This document shows positions 47,501 to 57,920 of a stretch of 64,000 nt of DNA, piece after piece. Within the stretch, counting starts at the first letter, position 1, and each line of letters starts with the position of its first letter. A model generated the notes under the pieces. It ran no database searches, was not told the DNA's origin, and worked only from the letters and a program-made list of their open reading frames with translations. Both the position numbers and the translations under genes were made by a program. Source of the stretch: Phoronis australis (taxonomy: Eukaryota > Phoronida > Phoronidae); contig NMRA01000148.1 in NCBI GenBank assembly GCA_002633005.1, positions 529,763 through 593,762 on the forward strand. Direction: 5' to 3'.

Positions 47501-50500
47501 TAGTCAACAAAACTGAAACAATGATGAATGTTTATCACTTTTCTTCAGACAAAAACCCTAATCCCAAAAATGAAAAGAAATACATTAGTTGTGTTTTCTG
47601 ATAAAATATTTATATTGTATGTTTTAGGGGGCAAAAGAGATGAGAAGTTAATTCTACCAATAAATGGCTCTGTCAGTGCTACACTGTGTGAGAATGAGGT
47701 AAGTTGTGTTTTCATTATTTTACTCACTGCATGTATTTAGCACTCATAAACTTTGACACAAGGTCCGAGCACCAGTGCCTCTATCTGAAAGACATTGTAG
47801 TTCATAAGGTCTTTCACACTGGCTCCGGAGCTTTGGTGATAGTGAATTTTCGGTCAGTTGGAACACTTAACTTTGGTCTTGGATTGAAGTTAACAGCGAA
47901 AGTTTACTCCGGAGACTTACAGAGGTGGATTTAACAACGAAGCATCGACGCTTCGCTACAATGGGAAGTTTTAACTTCAATGCCACTGAAGTTATCAGCA
48001 GGGGTCGCTGGCTTGCCAACAGGGGTTGGTCACTGGTTGTTAAAGTTTTGTTCTAATACACCGTATATCATTTTGGCAGTGTTTCAGTGTATTCACCTGT
48101 ATTCTTCACGTCACCAAAAAATCACTGAATTTAACGCAAAATGAGTTCCTGCCATACTGATGCCATACCACCTTAGTTCAGATCAGCTGTTGTTCAAGAT
48201 GGCGACGTTGTCATTTTTGCCAGCGGCAAGATAGTCAAACAATATAATAACTCAAATAATGTAATAACAGAGTAAAAAAACATAACGCTAGCGTCTGACT
48301 GGTATGTTCATGTATGCAAAGGGTAGTGTAATATTAGCACTACCTTGTGTAATTAAAGGGAGCGGACCAGGGAAAGTGATATAGGACATAGGCCACATGA
48401 ATCATATCTATGGTAATAGCCATTTTTGGATATAATGGCAGCATGGTGAAATACGTCTTGTTGTTAGATGTCAATAACATAGTCTGTGAACGGCGTTCAG
48501 CATAATGTGGATTTAATGCATTTTTTAAAATTCTTTGTGACCTTCATACAGCTACATTGCCACTGTTATACGGTGAGATAGTCAAATGAGTCACGCAAAA
48601 CTGTTCAATGTCTCAGTCCATCTGTGAATGGGATGAAATTGTGCTTTGTCCTTGTATCAGGAGTTGGGCTCCAACAATGCTTAAGAGTTATATATAGCAT
48701 ATTTCCTATTTCCATTTCTGCTTTCTTTATCAGTGTCCACTTTTTATGTTCACTCTCAAATAGCCCTTGATGGAAACGGCATTTTACGGATCCATTTTCT
48801 AGTTTTTAATCATTTAATATATATTTACAAATTCAGTTGCAAGCCAAGACTACTGCAGCTGCCAGCAAAGAGTTCAAAAGCGACAGAATGTGGCTCAACG
48901 GAAAGTGAGTACAAATCAACAATATTTTTAACCTTAATTGCAAATCTTCCAAGTTCCTCATTCATTAACCCAAATGTCAGGAGTCTTTCTTTTAGCTTAA
49001 ATGTTTGTTTAGTCTGAGCTAATATAGGTAATTAATAGCTTAATCAACAGTCACATGTTTGATAAGTTTCTTTACTTATTATTTAATGCTACTTTGGTTA
49101 TAGGGAACAAAACATGGATAGCGAAAGACTACAGAATGTTTTGCGAGAAAGTAAGTCGATGTAAAATCTTTTCATTTGTCCTATGTAAAGTTGACGTATT
49201 CTTGCATTATTTTAATGTTCTATGGAATTAGTGAAATTGCTGTTAGCAAACAATATTCAGCAGCTGATGAAAAAATGGTGACTAAAACCTGAGGGGCTGT
49301 GTGCTCATCATGGGTAGGGGCCAGGGTGCCACAGCACATTCAACATGCAGACCAACGCAACTTGTGCAACATGGAAAATGGATACCTGAGACAATAGCAA
49401 TAACGTCTATGGTTGCCACCACTTGTGCATTTCTCCTTCCTTCCTTTTTACTAGGTCTCCTGACTGAGGTGGTGCCTGGAAGTATCTCAGATATTCTTTC
49501 CAAGATGATGTACAATAATTCTCCACTTATTTAGCATGACTGCCTCATTTCACACACCCTCATCAAAAATATCAATGCAAATCCCTGTCTTTAATGTAGT
49601 AATACACACATCTTTAACTGAGTATGTAGGGTCTGAACATTGTGTATTCACCACTTGCGTAAATAACCCATTTATATGAGATATCTCATACTGAGTGTTT
49701 TATGGTTGATGTGGTAAAGTACTCTTAATTACTGTTAATTGGATTGCATTAGCAACCTGTACGCTGCATTTTTTTGAATTCACTCATGTAGATTTGGCGA
49801 TGCGTGGTTACTCAGTTAATTTCACATATCTGGTAACTATGAAGTCTATATATTCAGTTTTTTTGGCACATCTCAACTATCATTCAATTTCTGGGAAATA
49901 TGTGGAGAATTACCATATATGAATGCCAAAATACCCTCCCGAGGTGATACCTGGTAGGGCACACTACCGAAGTTGTTGGTGTCATGTCCTTACAAACATT
50001 TTACGAAAGAACCTCATGTCAAGGTAACAAAACAAGTAAAGTATTCTCAGCATTAGGTTTAAGGAAGAGACGGGTTGTTTTAGCTCAAGATTCCCATTTT
50101 GGAGACCTAGGCAAACAATTCAGCTTGGCGCATATGGTGTTTTTTTGTAGTGTATTGCAAAAGCATTCAGATTAAATGACCTGAAATTCTCCCACCATGA
50201 TGGCTGGGCATAAGTCAAATTTATCATCAGAATAGCCAGCCAAGAATGAAACAGAATCAATTGGAAAGTTGGTAGGGTGGCTAAGTCATTTTGTAATTAG
50301 AATTTTGCCAATCTATTACTTATTACCAGTCATTTTGGGTAATAACAGAATTAGAAGTCATGACGGGAAATGGTGTTTTGTATAATTATCTTTGGCAAGC
50401 AAAGTCCCTCTTCTGGGTCTTTGAAGTGGATGGAAGCAACAGAGTGAATGACAACCTGGTTAATAGCTGAAAATTAATTTCCAGGGGTGGGTTTAGATTT

Positions 50501-53500
50501 AAATAATGAGTATGTCTGAATGAAGCTGCATGACTAAGTTAAGTGTTTTTTACATTTCTTGTTATCAGGACATTTGCTTCGTGTTGTAGTATTTCAAAAT
50601 AATATACATGGACATAAATGAACATCGGTAAAAAAAGCGTCCTTGTTAAACTGTTATCTTAGGAAAGTTATTTTAACCAAATCCAGCTAACTAGTGAAAA
50701 TGCAGTCGTTTCAGATATTATTTCTGATTTGCGCACTATTCTTTGTGTATTTTAGTCAAACGGCGTGTTAGAAAGAGAAAATCGGGAGACAGCAATGCGT
50801 CAGACCTTTTGAACTACCACGTACACATCTGTTCTGAGAACAACTTCCCCACTGCTGCTGGTCTTGCATCTTCAGCTGCTGGATATGCCTGTCTGGGTAC
50901 GTCTGGCCTTTTCAAATTGGCTGTGAATGTAATGGACGCCCAGCTGCTGGCAATGTTCTTTTTAGCTGTGGCATTTGATTTTCCTCTCCTGAGGATGACT
51001 TCCTAAGACATTTTTACAAAATGATAATTGTGGATAATCCTTGTGTTTCAAGCAGTGGTACAACTTGCAGAGTGGAGAAATGAAAATTGAACAAGCAGGC
51101 TGAGATTGCGTCGTGCTGCTGCCATGTTTGGTGTCAAATGGACCAAACAAATCGTGATACCGAAGAGTGTCACCAGTTTAGGATGCAATATGGTAGACAA
51201 GTGATTTTTTTTCAATTCTTCGTAAAGGATAAAGAGCACCTATTTAGTACTTAGGTTCTACACCGTAGCTGTGACTTTTATGAAATTGTGGAGCTATAAA
51301 TTCTCATGTTATTGTTGTCGAGAAATTTTGCTATATTTGCTCTTTCTATTTCAGGTAAAAATTGTAAAGTGTATTTATTTGTTCATTTGTATATTTGTTT
51401 AATATTTTAGTGTATACCTTGGCAAAGCTCTTCGGGGTTTCAGGTGACATCACAGAAATTGCCAGGTAAACAATTTTGCATCAATGATAGCAAAGTATTT
51501 TAATAGTATTTCGTTCTTGATAAACATACTGCTTATAATAGCATTGTCCTTTACCTGGAATCTAATTATCATCATCGTGATCACCACCACCACCAAAAAT
51601 GCAGCTTTTTGGTTTCAAGTAGTATTTTAAATGTTGGTAGTTTTTTGTAGTGTTACTGTTTGGAAAGTAACCTCTCACACACACATAGTATTATTAGATG
51701 TCGAATGGTATTGGGTAAACTGCTCCATTTACAGAAATTATGGTAAATTCTCATAAATTGTGGACAAAAATTGTAGCCAAAGTTGTGCGCTTTTAATTTT
51801 TCAAGGTTTTCCAACATCGTTGTGAATGTCAAAATATCGGCTAGTGATAGCTATCAGAACATGAATGTGAAAAAACATTAATTTGGAGCTACAGATCTTT
51901 TGTTGAAAATGAACTCCTATACTTTCTATCTTTCACAGGCAAGGCTCAGGCAGCGCGTGCCGCAGTTTACACGGAGGGTTTGTGGAGTGGGTGATGGGGG
52001 ATAAGGAAGATGGCAGTGACTCGCTTGGTCGACAAGTGGTCGACCACACCCACTGGCCAGAAATGAGGATCCTCATACTTGTTGTAAGTGCACTCTTTGC
52101 TAGGTAATAGTCTCTTCCAATGTTTTGCATTTTTAAAACCAGATATCTCCAATGACTAATTGACATCAAACTTGTTCTCAAAATTAGATGCCCCCTGTAA
52201 TTGTCTGTTTCCCTCTCAACTTTGTTTTTGCAATAGCAGGAGTAGTCGATCTCTCTTCAATTCAGTTAGTTTCAAACAACAGTCGTCTTATATTCAACAA
52301 TATTTTAAAACTTTGTTTGCTTCTAATTTTTTAAAATGCTCACTGTTTAACGCCCACCTCCTAGATTTAAGTTCCTTAGAATTACCTATGTCTTCAACTG
52401 CAACCAGAAGGAATTTGAGTTCTATGACATCCTATTTGGTTACCTTTGACACACACAAAAGACATTACCTTATGTTTTATTTGACCATTGCAACCTCCTG
52501 GGAGTTGGTAGTTCAGATTGACACCTACCATGACTTCACAAAGTTATCAACTTAACGCCTAACCCCTGATTTTTAGCTTCTGGGTTCAAACAGCCTTGGT
52601 GTTAACTTGGGACAGTTAGCTGACAATTCAGTAATACTTAAAGTATATGTAGACCACTTTCTTATGTTAAAACATTAACTTTCTACACAGGTGCATTTGC
52701 TGTTCCAAAGCAATGGCATCGCGTCTACAAATTGCCTGGAATTCCCTTTGGCCGCCTATTACGTTAATGGAGGAGGCAGTGCGGCCTAGTAGGATAAATG
52801 TGGGCTTCCTTTACTCAAGGTTGCTACCTTGCTGGTTGGAGCCCCACAGGGGTACACTGCTAAGCCCTTTAGTCTGGTCTCTAGCTCCTCAGCTCGTTTC
52901 TGAGAGGCAGTGTGTCCTGGTGTGATAAGTGTCCACTTCCTTTACTCATGGTCGTGGGTTCGAGCCCCACTGGGGCACAACTGCTAAACCTTAGCTCCTT
53001 AGCTCGTTTTAAATGTATAATTATGGTGCACAAAAATGGTTCCAGGTGATCAGTGCAATGGGTCCACCTGAGCAGCCTGTGCAAGTCTAGTACAATGTGT
53101 ACCAGACTGCCTGTGCAAGTCTAATACAATGTGTACCAGACTGCCTGCGCAAGTCTAATACAATGTGTATCAGACTGCCTGCGATTATTTTGTATATTGC
53201 ATTGCCGAGTGAAACTAACCTGCCATTACAAGCAACTTAATGGGCGCGGTGTGAAGCAATAATGACCAAGCCAAGAAAATATTTCTAATCTTGAGTAAAG
53301 AACAAAATGAAATCAATTTTACAATAATATGTGCCATAAATCAACTGTTGTTTTTTGGCAAAAGGCTCGGGTTTCTTATCCCTATATTAACTTTGTCTCA
53401 CAGGTTAGTGACCAGAAGAAACAGGTGGGCAGTACATCAGGTATGCAGACCAGTGTACTGACCAGTCAGCTGCTAGACTACAGGGCCAGGCACGTAGTGC

Positions 53501-56500
53501 CTGACAGGATTACCAAGATGAACGAGGCCATTCGCGCTAGGGATTTCACCACATTTGCTGAAATCACCATGAAGGTGAAGAGTTGTATTATTGTGTCTAC
53601 AGATTACGCTAGTTCTAGTAAACAGTATGATGGTCACAAGAAATGATATTTTGTCAAAATTTCTGAACGAAAATAAAGATTAAGAAATTTCTTTCAATAA
53701 CTGACTAGGTTTGAATTGTGGCGATAGCTGGTAAAGTTAACATTATGTATAGTGAAACAGCTTTTGAAAAATAAAAAAAATAAATTTTGGCAGTTAATTA
53801 CCGAATTCATTATCAGCGCATAATTATACATATACTAAAACTCATAGCAATGATGAGTAGAGAATGCTGTATAGTGTTGCCATTGTTGTTGATTTTTTTG
53901 TCTTGTACTTTTCGTGTAAGATAAGTTGCTCCAAAATTTGCAGCAGTTGAAAATGGAGTTAAAGGAATTGGAATTCTTGAAAGTCCTTTAAAAATGAACA
54001 TGACAATTTTGGAAATAATGTCTTTGAAATCAAGTGATACTTTAATGTAGTAATAACAATGTATTTTGTTTATTGCAAGAACTCCCAGTTATTAAACTGA
54101 AAACAGGCTTACAGCAGAGGTTGGTGAAGGTCAAGATAATTATGCATTTCAAGGCTTGGAATTTTCCAATTTTGAGAGGATTTTCTCTTTTTGGTTTCAA
54201 TTTCCTCTTTTGATTTCCAGTTTCCCCTTTTTCATCTTATCATCATTATTTTGACTTTATTTATGTAAAAATGTTAATTTCACTTTAATGTTACAACACA
54301 AAAAAAGTATTTCTATCACACAAGCCTATTTATTTGTGGAACAGTATATCACCTGGGAAATTTTCCTCTTTTGTTATTGTTCATTCCAAGCCCTGGCATT
54401 TATAGTTGTTCTTGTCTGAATGTGTTTTGTGTTTCTAGGACAGCAATCAATTGCATGCCACCTGCCTTGACACATATCCACCAGTCTTCTACATGAATGA
54501 TACTTCTCGGAAGATCATTCAATTCGTTCATGGCTTCAATAGTTTCTGCGGAGAAACCAAGGTACATTGTTGTTCTTTTATTGTCAGTGATTCTTTGACG
54601 AATGTTTTTTATCTATGATTGTCAGGGGTAATGGTCTAACCATTATCAGCTGGGTGACCAGTGTCACTAACCTTACATTGGGTATGACTAATAGAAAAGG
54701 CATCACAATTATTTACTGTGAATAGGTTAAATAACACGGTTCTTAATAATTAGTGGGATAGGTGATTTAAATTTATCCAAGAAATGCTGTACACAGATAT
54801 GCACTGTGATGGTGTGTACTAGAGGTACAGATTTCAGTCTTGAGTGCTGGTCACTCAAATATTTACTGACTTGTTGTCGTGTAGGTTGCCTACACATTTG
54901 ACGCTGGCCCAAATGCCTGTCTGTACCTACTAGAGAAAGATGTGCCCACTGTCCTGGGGTTGGTGCAGCATTACTTTAAGCCGCCGTCCACCAACGGGGG
55001 ACAGTTTCTGAGAGGAATGACGAGCGATATACAGCAGCCAGAGCAGGTACGGTAAAGATGGAAGTCAGCTATTCCACTGACTCTTCTTTAGTACAAAGCC
55101 TGTAGAATTTGATAAGTGCACTTTTTATTAGTATGTCATTAATTGGGTCATGTGACCATGTCTCTTTTCCAAGAAATGAAAGGTACATGGATACCAAAAC
55201 AATAGCATCAATAATGACAGTCTCAAAAATGCCATTTCAGTTTTCTAATTATTGTGATTTCATTTTTGTTTTACACAGCTTTTGAGTTTTTCATGAAAAT
55301 CATAAAAAGTCCTAATTTTTATTATTTCTTTAGACCAAGCTCATAAAATTCTACAGTCACAATATGACCTTGAACTTTTATGTGCGACATCTATAGAGAA
55401 TTTTGCCGCGTGATGCAATAAGTGTTGGATTTTTTTAGCTGGCAAGCACAAATCCTCACAAAATGCAAGCAAGGTGGTGAGTTAAGTGCTTAGCTTATTA
55501 CCTTCAGTAGGCAATGAAAAGTAATTATTGCATCACCTGACAATGATGAATCACTTGTTGGCTCACTGTAACCATATAGTTTACAGGTCAGTGACTTGAG
55601 ATAAAGTTCACTTGAGGCAGACAGTTGAGCTTGAAACTCTCCCTCTGCATCAGCCCTAGCGGGAAGTGAAAAAAACAAACACGGTAGTAAGTTACCTTGT
55701 ATTTTAATCTGTTACAGAACCTTCTCAAAGCCATACCTCTAGAACAGACTGAAGGTGTCAAGTACATAATTCACACCAAGGTAAACATTGAATCGCCTTT
55801 TGAGTGTGATAACAACCAACTGTTGTACACGTACGATGGTTTAAAGTAACTATAAACTTGCATCTCATCAAAGAAACTAACTTTTGATTTGGATTACGTA
55901 CCGCTACAAAATTGGTCTTGATCCTCACTCAGGTGAGAAGTGACTTCTGGGCTTGCAAGGAATTGACTACTAATAAGACAATGAGTGGCCTAAATTGGAA
56001 GTGTGTTTTTGTAATGGAAGACGGGTTTATTGCCACTTGAATGGATTGAAAGTTAAATGTCACTTATATGTGCCGTTTCAGTAATGCGACTACTAGTGTG
56101 GAACATCGTGTCACCCATCGTGTCACCCAATGACAACTGTTGAATCTTTCTATGGTTATACTGAAACTAACAAGTTTGTAGGACAGTGTTATTTTTGGCT
56201 TAATAAACTGTTTCATTATTTTGTATTACTTTGAAGTTGACCATCTTTGTCCTGCTGAAGCTGCCTTAAATATAATTTTAAATCACATATGATAGTTTAT
56301 GTTCATGGTCGTATTTTCAATCTGGGTTAACTTTGGGTTCTAGTTTCAGTTTCAAAGTGCCGATGAAACATGAGTGTATGGCATGCATTATGTTTATCAA
56401 GTCCAGGTGAAACAATGATTTCCCCCCCAAATACCCAATTCAAAATTGAAGCGTCAAAGACTGCTTTTCTCCTCTCATGAAATTGCCAGATTCTTAAAAC

Positions 56501-57055
56501 TAGTTTTCAATGAAGAGGCAGTAGATGCCCCATCCATGGCAAACATTTTATAACATTAAGCAAATGTTAAACTACTCGCATCCTTAAAAATCGACAGAAG
56601 GTAAATCCTTGGATGTGGTATAAGAACTGAGTAGTTTCATTTTGCAGACGTCTAGATGAGACTTTTTGGTGATCAAACAAAGGTTTTATTAAACGAAACC
56701 AAGAATAAGCATTGTGAAACTTGCAGAAGTCGAATCTAACGGAAACGAGATTTTATTCAACTGAGTAAGGCCAAGTCCGAGTTGTCCAAAGGGCCGAGCG
56801 CACGAGTTAGCACAAACGTACAGCAGAACTTTGTCCAAGTTGAGGGAAAATCCAAGTTGTGCAGTTATCTGACTTGTGCAAGCTTTACTGTAGTAAAACT
56901 GCTGGCAGTTCGTGAAAACACCGAATTTCAGAGAAATGCAGTCGTGCTTAAAAACACTGTTGTAAAGGTTTCTTTATGTTTTGCAGGTAGGTGCTGGTCC
57001 GCGTCAGCTTGAGGATTCAGAGAGCTTATTGGGAGACAACGGGCTACCAAAGTGA
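44500..57055 (+). CDS. MVD: Mevalonate diphosphate decarboxylase (whole gene span, twelve exons)
   Basis: GHMP-superfamily enzyme that converts mevalonate 5-diphosphate to isopentenyl diphosphate with ATP, CO2 being released: the last step of the mevalonate pathway feeding sterol, dolichol and ubiquinone synthesis. Exons: 44500-44596, 47628-47698, 48837-48904, 49104-49150, 50756-50896, 51411-51465, 51939-52083, 53404-53574, 54439-54561, 54885-55046, 55718-55780, 56987-57055. They total 1212 nt in phase, 403 aa against 400 in human. Visible hallmarks are [16 protein letters not shown], the GHMP ATP-binding [27 protein letters not shown] with the substrate-binding Arg, [18 protein letters not shown] and TFDAGPNA with the catalytic Asp. 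A second copy of the last exon lies at 59151-59234. Confidence 0.96.
44686..44765 (-). mobile_element. tRNA-like element, truncated
   Basis: The minus strand reads GGCAATTGCCTCTTGACCGA ACGGTTTGAAC, then TGTTCGATACCCGC and GTCAGCATGTGGATTTTTCC. It has a near-consensus A box with one mismatch and B box GTTCGATACCC. The segment between the boxes is shorter than in tRNA, so it is a decayed copy related to 47114-47218. Confidence 0.55.
45590..45680 (+). promoter_or_regulatory. CpG-rich block with YY1-type AAGATGGCGGAC
   Basis: GTCCCGCGTGGTTGCGCTGC and ACGCGAAACAAGATGGCGG give a local CpG cluster. AAGATGGCGG is the consensus YY1 site, often at animal transcription starts. An open frame of 12 codons from that ATG ends at a possible GTAACC donor. 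It may be an alternative promoter or first exon, or a relic within repeats. Confidence 0.3.
45693..46291. mobile_element. Candidate non-autonomous DNA element with 18-base inverted termini
   Basis: GAGGCCCTAAAGTCGTGA (45693-45710) is an exact inverted complement of 46274-46291. The core CCTAAAGT(C/G)GTGA recurs directly at 45713-45727 and inverted at about 46469-46482. About 600 bases lie between the outer arms, with no coding capacity. Target duplications are not obvious. Confidence 0.5.
46490..46640 (-). repeat. TRIM 3' LTR, with A and B boxes
   Basis: A 151-base terminal repeat. On the minus strand it has A box TAGCTGAATGG (46571-46561) and B box GGTTCGATCCC (46528-46518), both matching the RNA polymerase III consensus, 32 bases apart as in tRNA genes. 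It also contains the palindrome GGCAATTGCC and the hairpin GTTAGC...GCTAAC just upstream. The acceptor stem does not pair, so it is tRNA-derived and not a tRNA gene. Confidence 0.85.
46641..46654 (-). other. TRIM polypurine tract
   Basis: Minus strand AGGAAAGGGGGGAA, fourteen purines in a row ending exactly at the TG that opens the 3' LTR. This is the plus-strand primer position in LTR elements. Confidence 0.8.
46859..46872 (-). other. TRIM primer-binding site (tRNA-Ser)
   Basis: Minus strand TGGCGTAGTCGGCA starts two bases after the 5' LTR. It is complementary to CCA plus the last eleven bases of the common animal tRNA-Ser, whose discriminator base is G. Confidence 0.8.
46875..47026 (-). 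repeat. TRIM 5' LTR, with A and B boxes
   Basis: A 152-base terminal repeat, near-identical to 46490-46640. A box at 46957-46947 and B box at 46914-46904 on the minus strand. It differs by T/C context at the GTT(A/C)GCGAG site and one extra base near the CA end. Confidence 0.85.
47114..47218 (-). mobile_element. tRNA-Leu/Ser-like SINE head
   Basis: The minus strand reads GGGCAGTTTCTTCTTGGCCG, with a perfect A box TGGCCGAATGG at 47200-47190. A longer middle (as in tRNAs with a long variable arm) follows, then a decayed B box TTTGATACCCGC and GTCGGCATGTGGATTTTCC. Its tail is shared with 44686-44765. Confidence 0.6.
47628..47698 (+). CDS. MVD: MVD coding exon 2
   Basis: Begins GG completing Trp, then [23 protein letters not shown]. 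The GKRDE...LP(I/T)N motif is diagnostic for the decarboxylase. The acceptor is TTTTAG and the donor GTAAGT. Confidence 0.96.
48837..48904 (+). CDS. MVD: MVD coding exon 3
   Basis: Encodes [22 protein letters not shown] plus two bases of Lys, corresponding to human [22 protein letters not shown]. The acceptor is TTCAG and the donor GTGAGT. Confidence 0.95.
49104..49150 (+). CDS. MVD: MVD coding exon 4
   Basis: A 47-base exon encoding [15 protein letters not shown]. It has low similarity by itself but is fixed by phase on both sides (AA|G and A|TC) and by its place before the basic KRRVRKRK segment. Confidence 0.88.
49151..50755 (+). other. MVD: MVD intron 4
   Basis: A 1.6-kb intron. Its later part (about 50170-50380) is a copy of the repeat also at 35990-36400. 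A 77-codon open frame at 49301 has no recognisable content. Confidence 0.6.
50170..50380 (+). repeat. Interspersed repeat, copy 3 (MVD intron 4)
   Basis: Blocks AAATGACC, GAAATTCTCCC, GGAAAGTTGGTAGGGTGGCT and AACAGAATTAG follow the same order as in 36150-36370. Old and diverged. Confidence 0.45.
50756..50896 (+). CDS. MVD: MVD coding exon 5 (GHMP ATP-binding motif)
   Basis: Encodes [20 protein letters not shown], then [27 protein letters not shown]. The [12 protein letters not shown] loop binds the ATP phosphates. The acceptor is TTTTAG and the donor GTACGT. Confidence 0.97.
51411..51465 (+). CDS. MVD: MVD coding exon 6
   Basis: A 55-base exon encoding [18 protein letters not shown] plus AG of Arg. 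Human has AYTLARVYGVESDLSEVAR. Confidence 0.95.
51712..51890 (+). mobile_element. MITE family B, partial copy (MVD intron 6)
   Basis: Starts with GGTAAATTCTCATAAATTGT, GGACAAAAATTGTAGCCAAA, then CTTTTAATTTTTCAAGG and ATAGCTATCAGAACATG. Weak but ordered similarity to 33531-33783 and 40215-40425. Confidence 0.4.
51939..52083 (+). CDS. MVD: MVD coding exon 7
   Basis: Encodes [20 protein letters not shown], then [20 protein letters not shown] and [16 protein letters not shown] holds the substrate-binding arginine. Codon use is clearly coding against an AT-rich background. Confidence 0.97.
52773..53010 (+). mobile_element. Two tandem tRNA-derived SINE units (131-base period)
   Basis: Units 52773-52903 and 52904-53010 both begin GAGGCAGTG and end TTAGCTCCT(C/T)AGCTCGTTT or close to it. 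The second unit keeps a perfect T-arm, GTGGG TTCGAGC CCCAC, and a consensus B box; in the first it is decayed. No pairing acceptor stem, so tRNA-derived. Confidence 0.65.
53075..53182 (+). repeat. 34-base tandem repeat, three units
   Basis: GCCTG(T/C)GCAAGTCTA(G/A)TACA followed by ATGTGTA(C/T)CAGACT recurs at 53075, 53109 and 53143, with a partial fourth unit. It lies directly after the SINE pair. Confidence 0.9.
53404..53574 (+). CDS. MVD: MVD coding exon 8
   Basis: Fifty-seven codons beginning [20 protein letters not shown] and ending [11 protein letters not shown]. Matches human SAEKKLTGSTVGM...FAQLTMK. The acceptor is CTCACAG. Confidence 0.97.
54439..54561 (+). CDS. MVD: MVD coding exon 9
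   Basis: Forty-one codons starting [20 protein letters not shown] and ending [12 protein letters not shown]. Phase 0 at both ends. Confidence 0.97.
54885..55046 (+). CDS. MVD: MVD coding exon 10 (catalytic Asp)
   Basis: Fifty-four codons starting [20 protein letters not shown]. The Asp of TFDAGPNA is the catalytic residue of the family. It ends QQPEQ at a GTACGG donor. Confidence 0.97.
55140..55640 (+). repeat. Old interspersed repeat, copy 3 (MVD intron 10)
   Basis: Starts GGGTCATGTGACCATGT like 29581. It then follows 16130-16900 through GTGCTTAGC, ATTACCTTC, GCAATGAAAA and TTCACTTGAGGCA. Confidence 0.6.
55718..55780 (+). CDS. MVD: MVD coding exon 11
   Basis: Twenty-one codons, [27 protein letters not shown] is the conserved penultimate strand. 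The acceptor is GTTACAG and the donor GTAAAC. Confidence 0.96.
56987..57055 (+). CDS. MVD: MVD coding exon 12 (stop), copy A
   Basis: Encodes [22 protein letters not shown] then TGA. It matches human VGPGPQILDDPCAHLLGPDGLPK. As the copy nearest exon 11 it is the default terminal exon in this assembly. Confidence 0.93.
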   Translation, partial: VGAGPRQLEDSESLLGDNGLPK

Positions 57056-57376
57056 TCTAGTAGTTTGTGAATAATATTCTAGAACACTGAAGTTTTTAAC
57101 ATTACTCTTTACAGTAGGGGAACTGATGCGGAGATTATCGCTCAAGCAATCGAGACAAATTGAATATTTATTTTGTGCTTCATGTTGTTGTCAGTCAGAA
57201 GTGTTAAAGTCCCATGCAGTGCCATTTATGAAAACAATTCCTTTGGTTTATGTTTTGGGGTGGAACCTTTGATTTTTTAACATGATTTAGTATTCCTAAT
57301 TACATGTAATGAAAACCGTGAATGGAATATAGTAAACTGATTGCTTACACAGGAAAATTCACCACCGCCAACTAGA

Positions 57377-57382
57377 TTTATT
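57377..57382 (-). terminator. PRMT7: Candidate PRMT7 polyadenylation signal, copy A
   Basis: AATAAA on the minus strand about 290 bases after the PRMT7 stop. The same hexamer is at 59706-59711 in copy B. Confidence 0.4.
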
Positions 57383-57670
57383 TCACTCTGAAGTTTGCAT
57401 TTTTGGTTTGACCTAATTAGCACTGCATGGGTGTGTAATAATTTTCAATATAACTTCAATCTACTGAAATAAGATGTAATAGTAGATGGCAATGATGTCA
57501 TGTTTGATGAAAGTTTACTTGCAAAATAACCATAGACGAATTCTGTTTCATCTTCATCAACTCTGCCCATCTTGCACGACCATATTTAAGATCCGCTCAA
57601 GCGTGTCACTTACATGCCTCAATACAATTCAGAGCTGTATTTTGGCAAACAAATCGTGAAAAATGCTCCG

Positions 57671-57920
57671 TTACGAGGTCTCAATTTCAAAACTGAAGTC
57701 AAGGTCTCCATTTTTTGGCGTGAATGTTACTGAGAACGTAACTGCACCGTCTTTCATCAACATCCTTGGTCTCTTGAACAGGTGCACACCCTGTTTCGTA
57801 TACATGTCCCATACAATAGTCTGACCAGGTTTTACTGGCTGCAATGGTCCTGTGAGGATGGTCTGCTCCTTATCTAAACAGTATTCCATCCACACTGCCA
57901 CTCCATTACACATGCTGGAG
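57671..57920 (-). CDS. PRMT7: PRMT7 terminal exon, copy A
   Basis: Encodes SSMCNGVAVWMEYCLDKEQT through VTFTPKNGDLDFSFEIETS and a stop. It differs from copy B at three residues (M/T, G/S, T/M). As it is distal to copy B it would be skipped if the duplication were real. Confidence 0.85.

Larger units (their letters stand above)
44597..47627 (+). other. MVD: MVD intron 1, rich in mobile elements
   Basis: A 3.0-kb intron holding two tRNA-like elements (44686-44765 and 47114-47218, both minus strand), a candidate inverted-repeat element (45693-46291), a locally CpG-rich block with AAGATGGCGGAC (about 45590-45680) and the TRIM retroelement (46490-47026). It is unusually GC-rich for this window. 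Confidence 0.7.
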
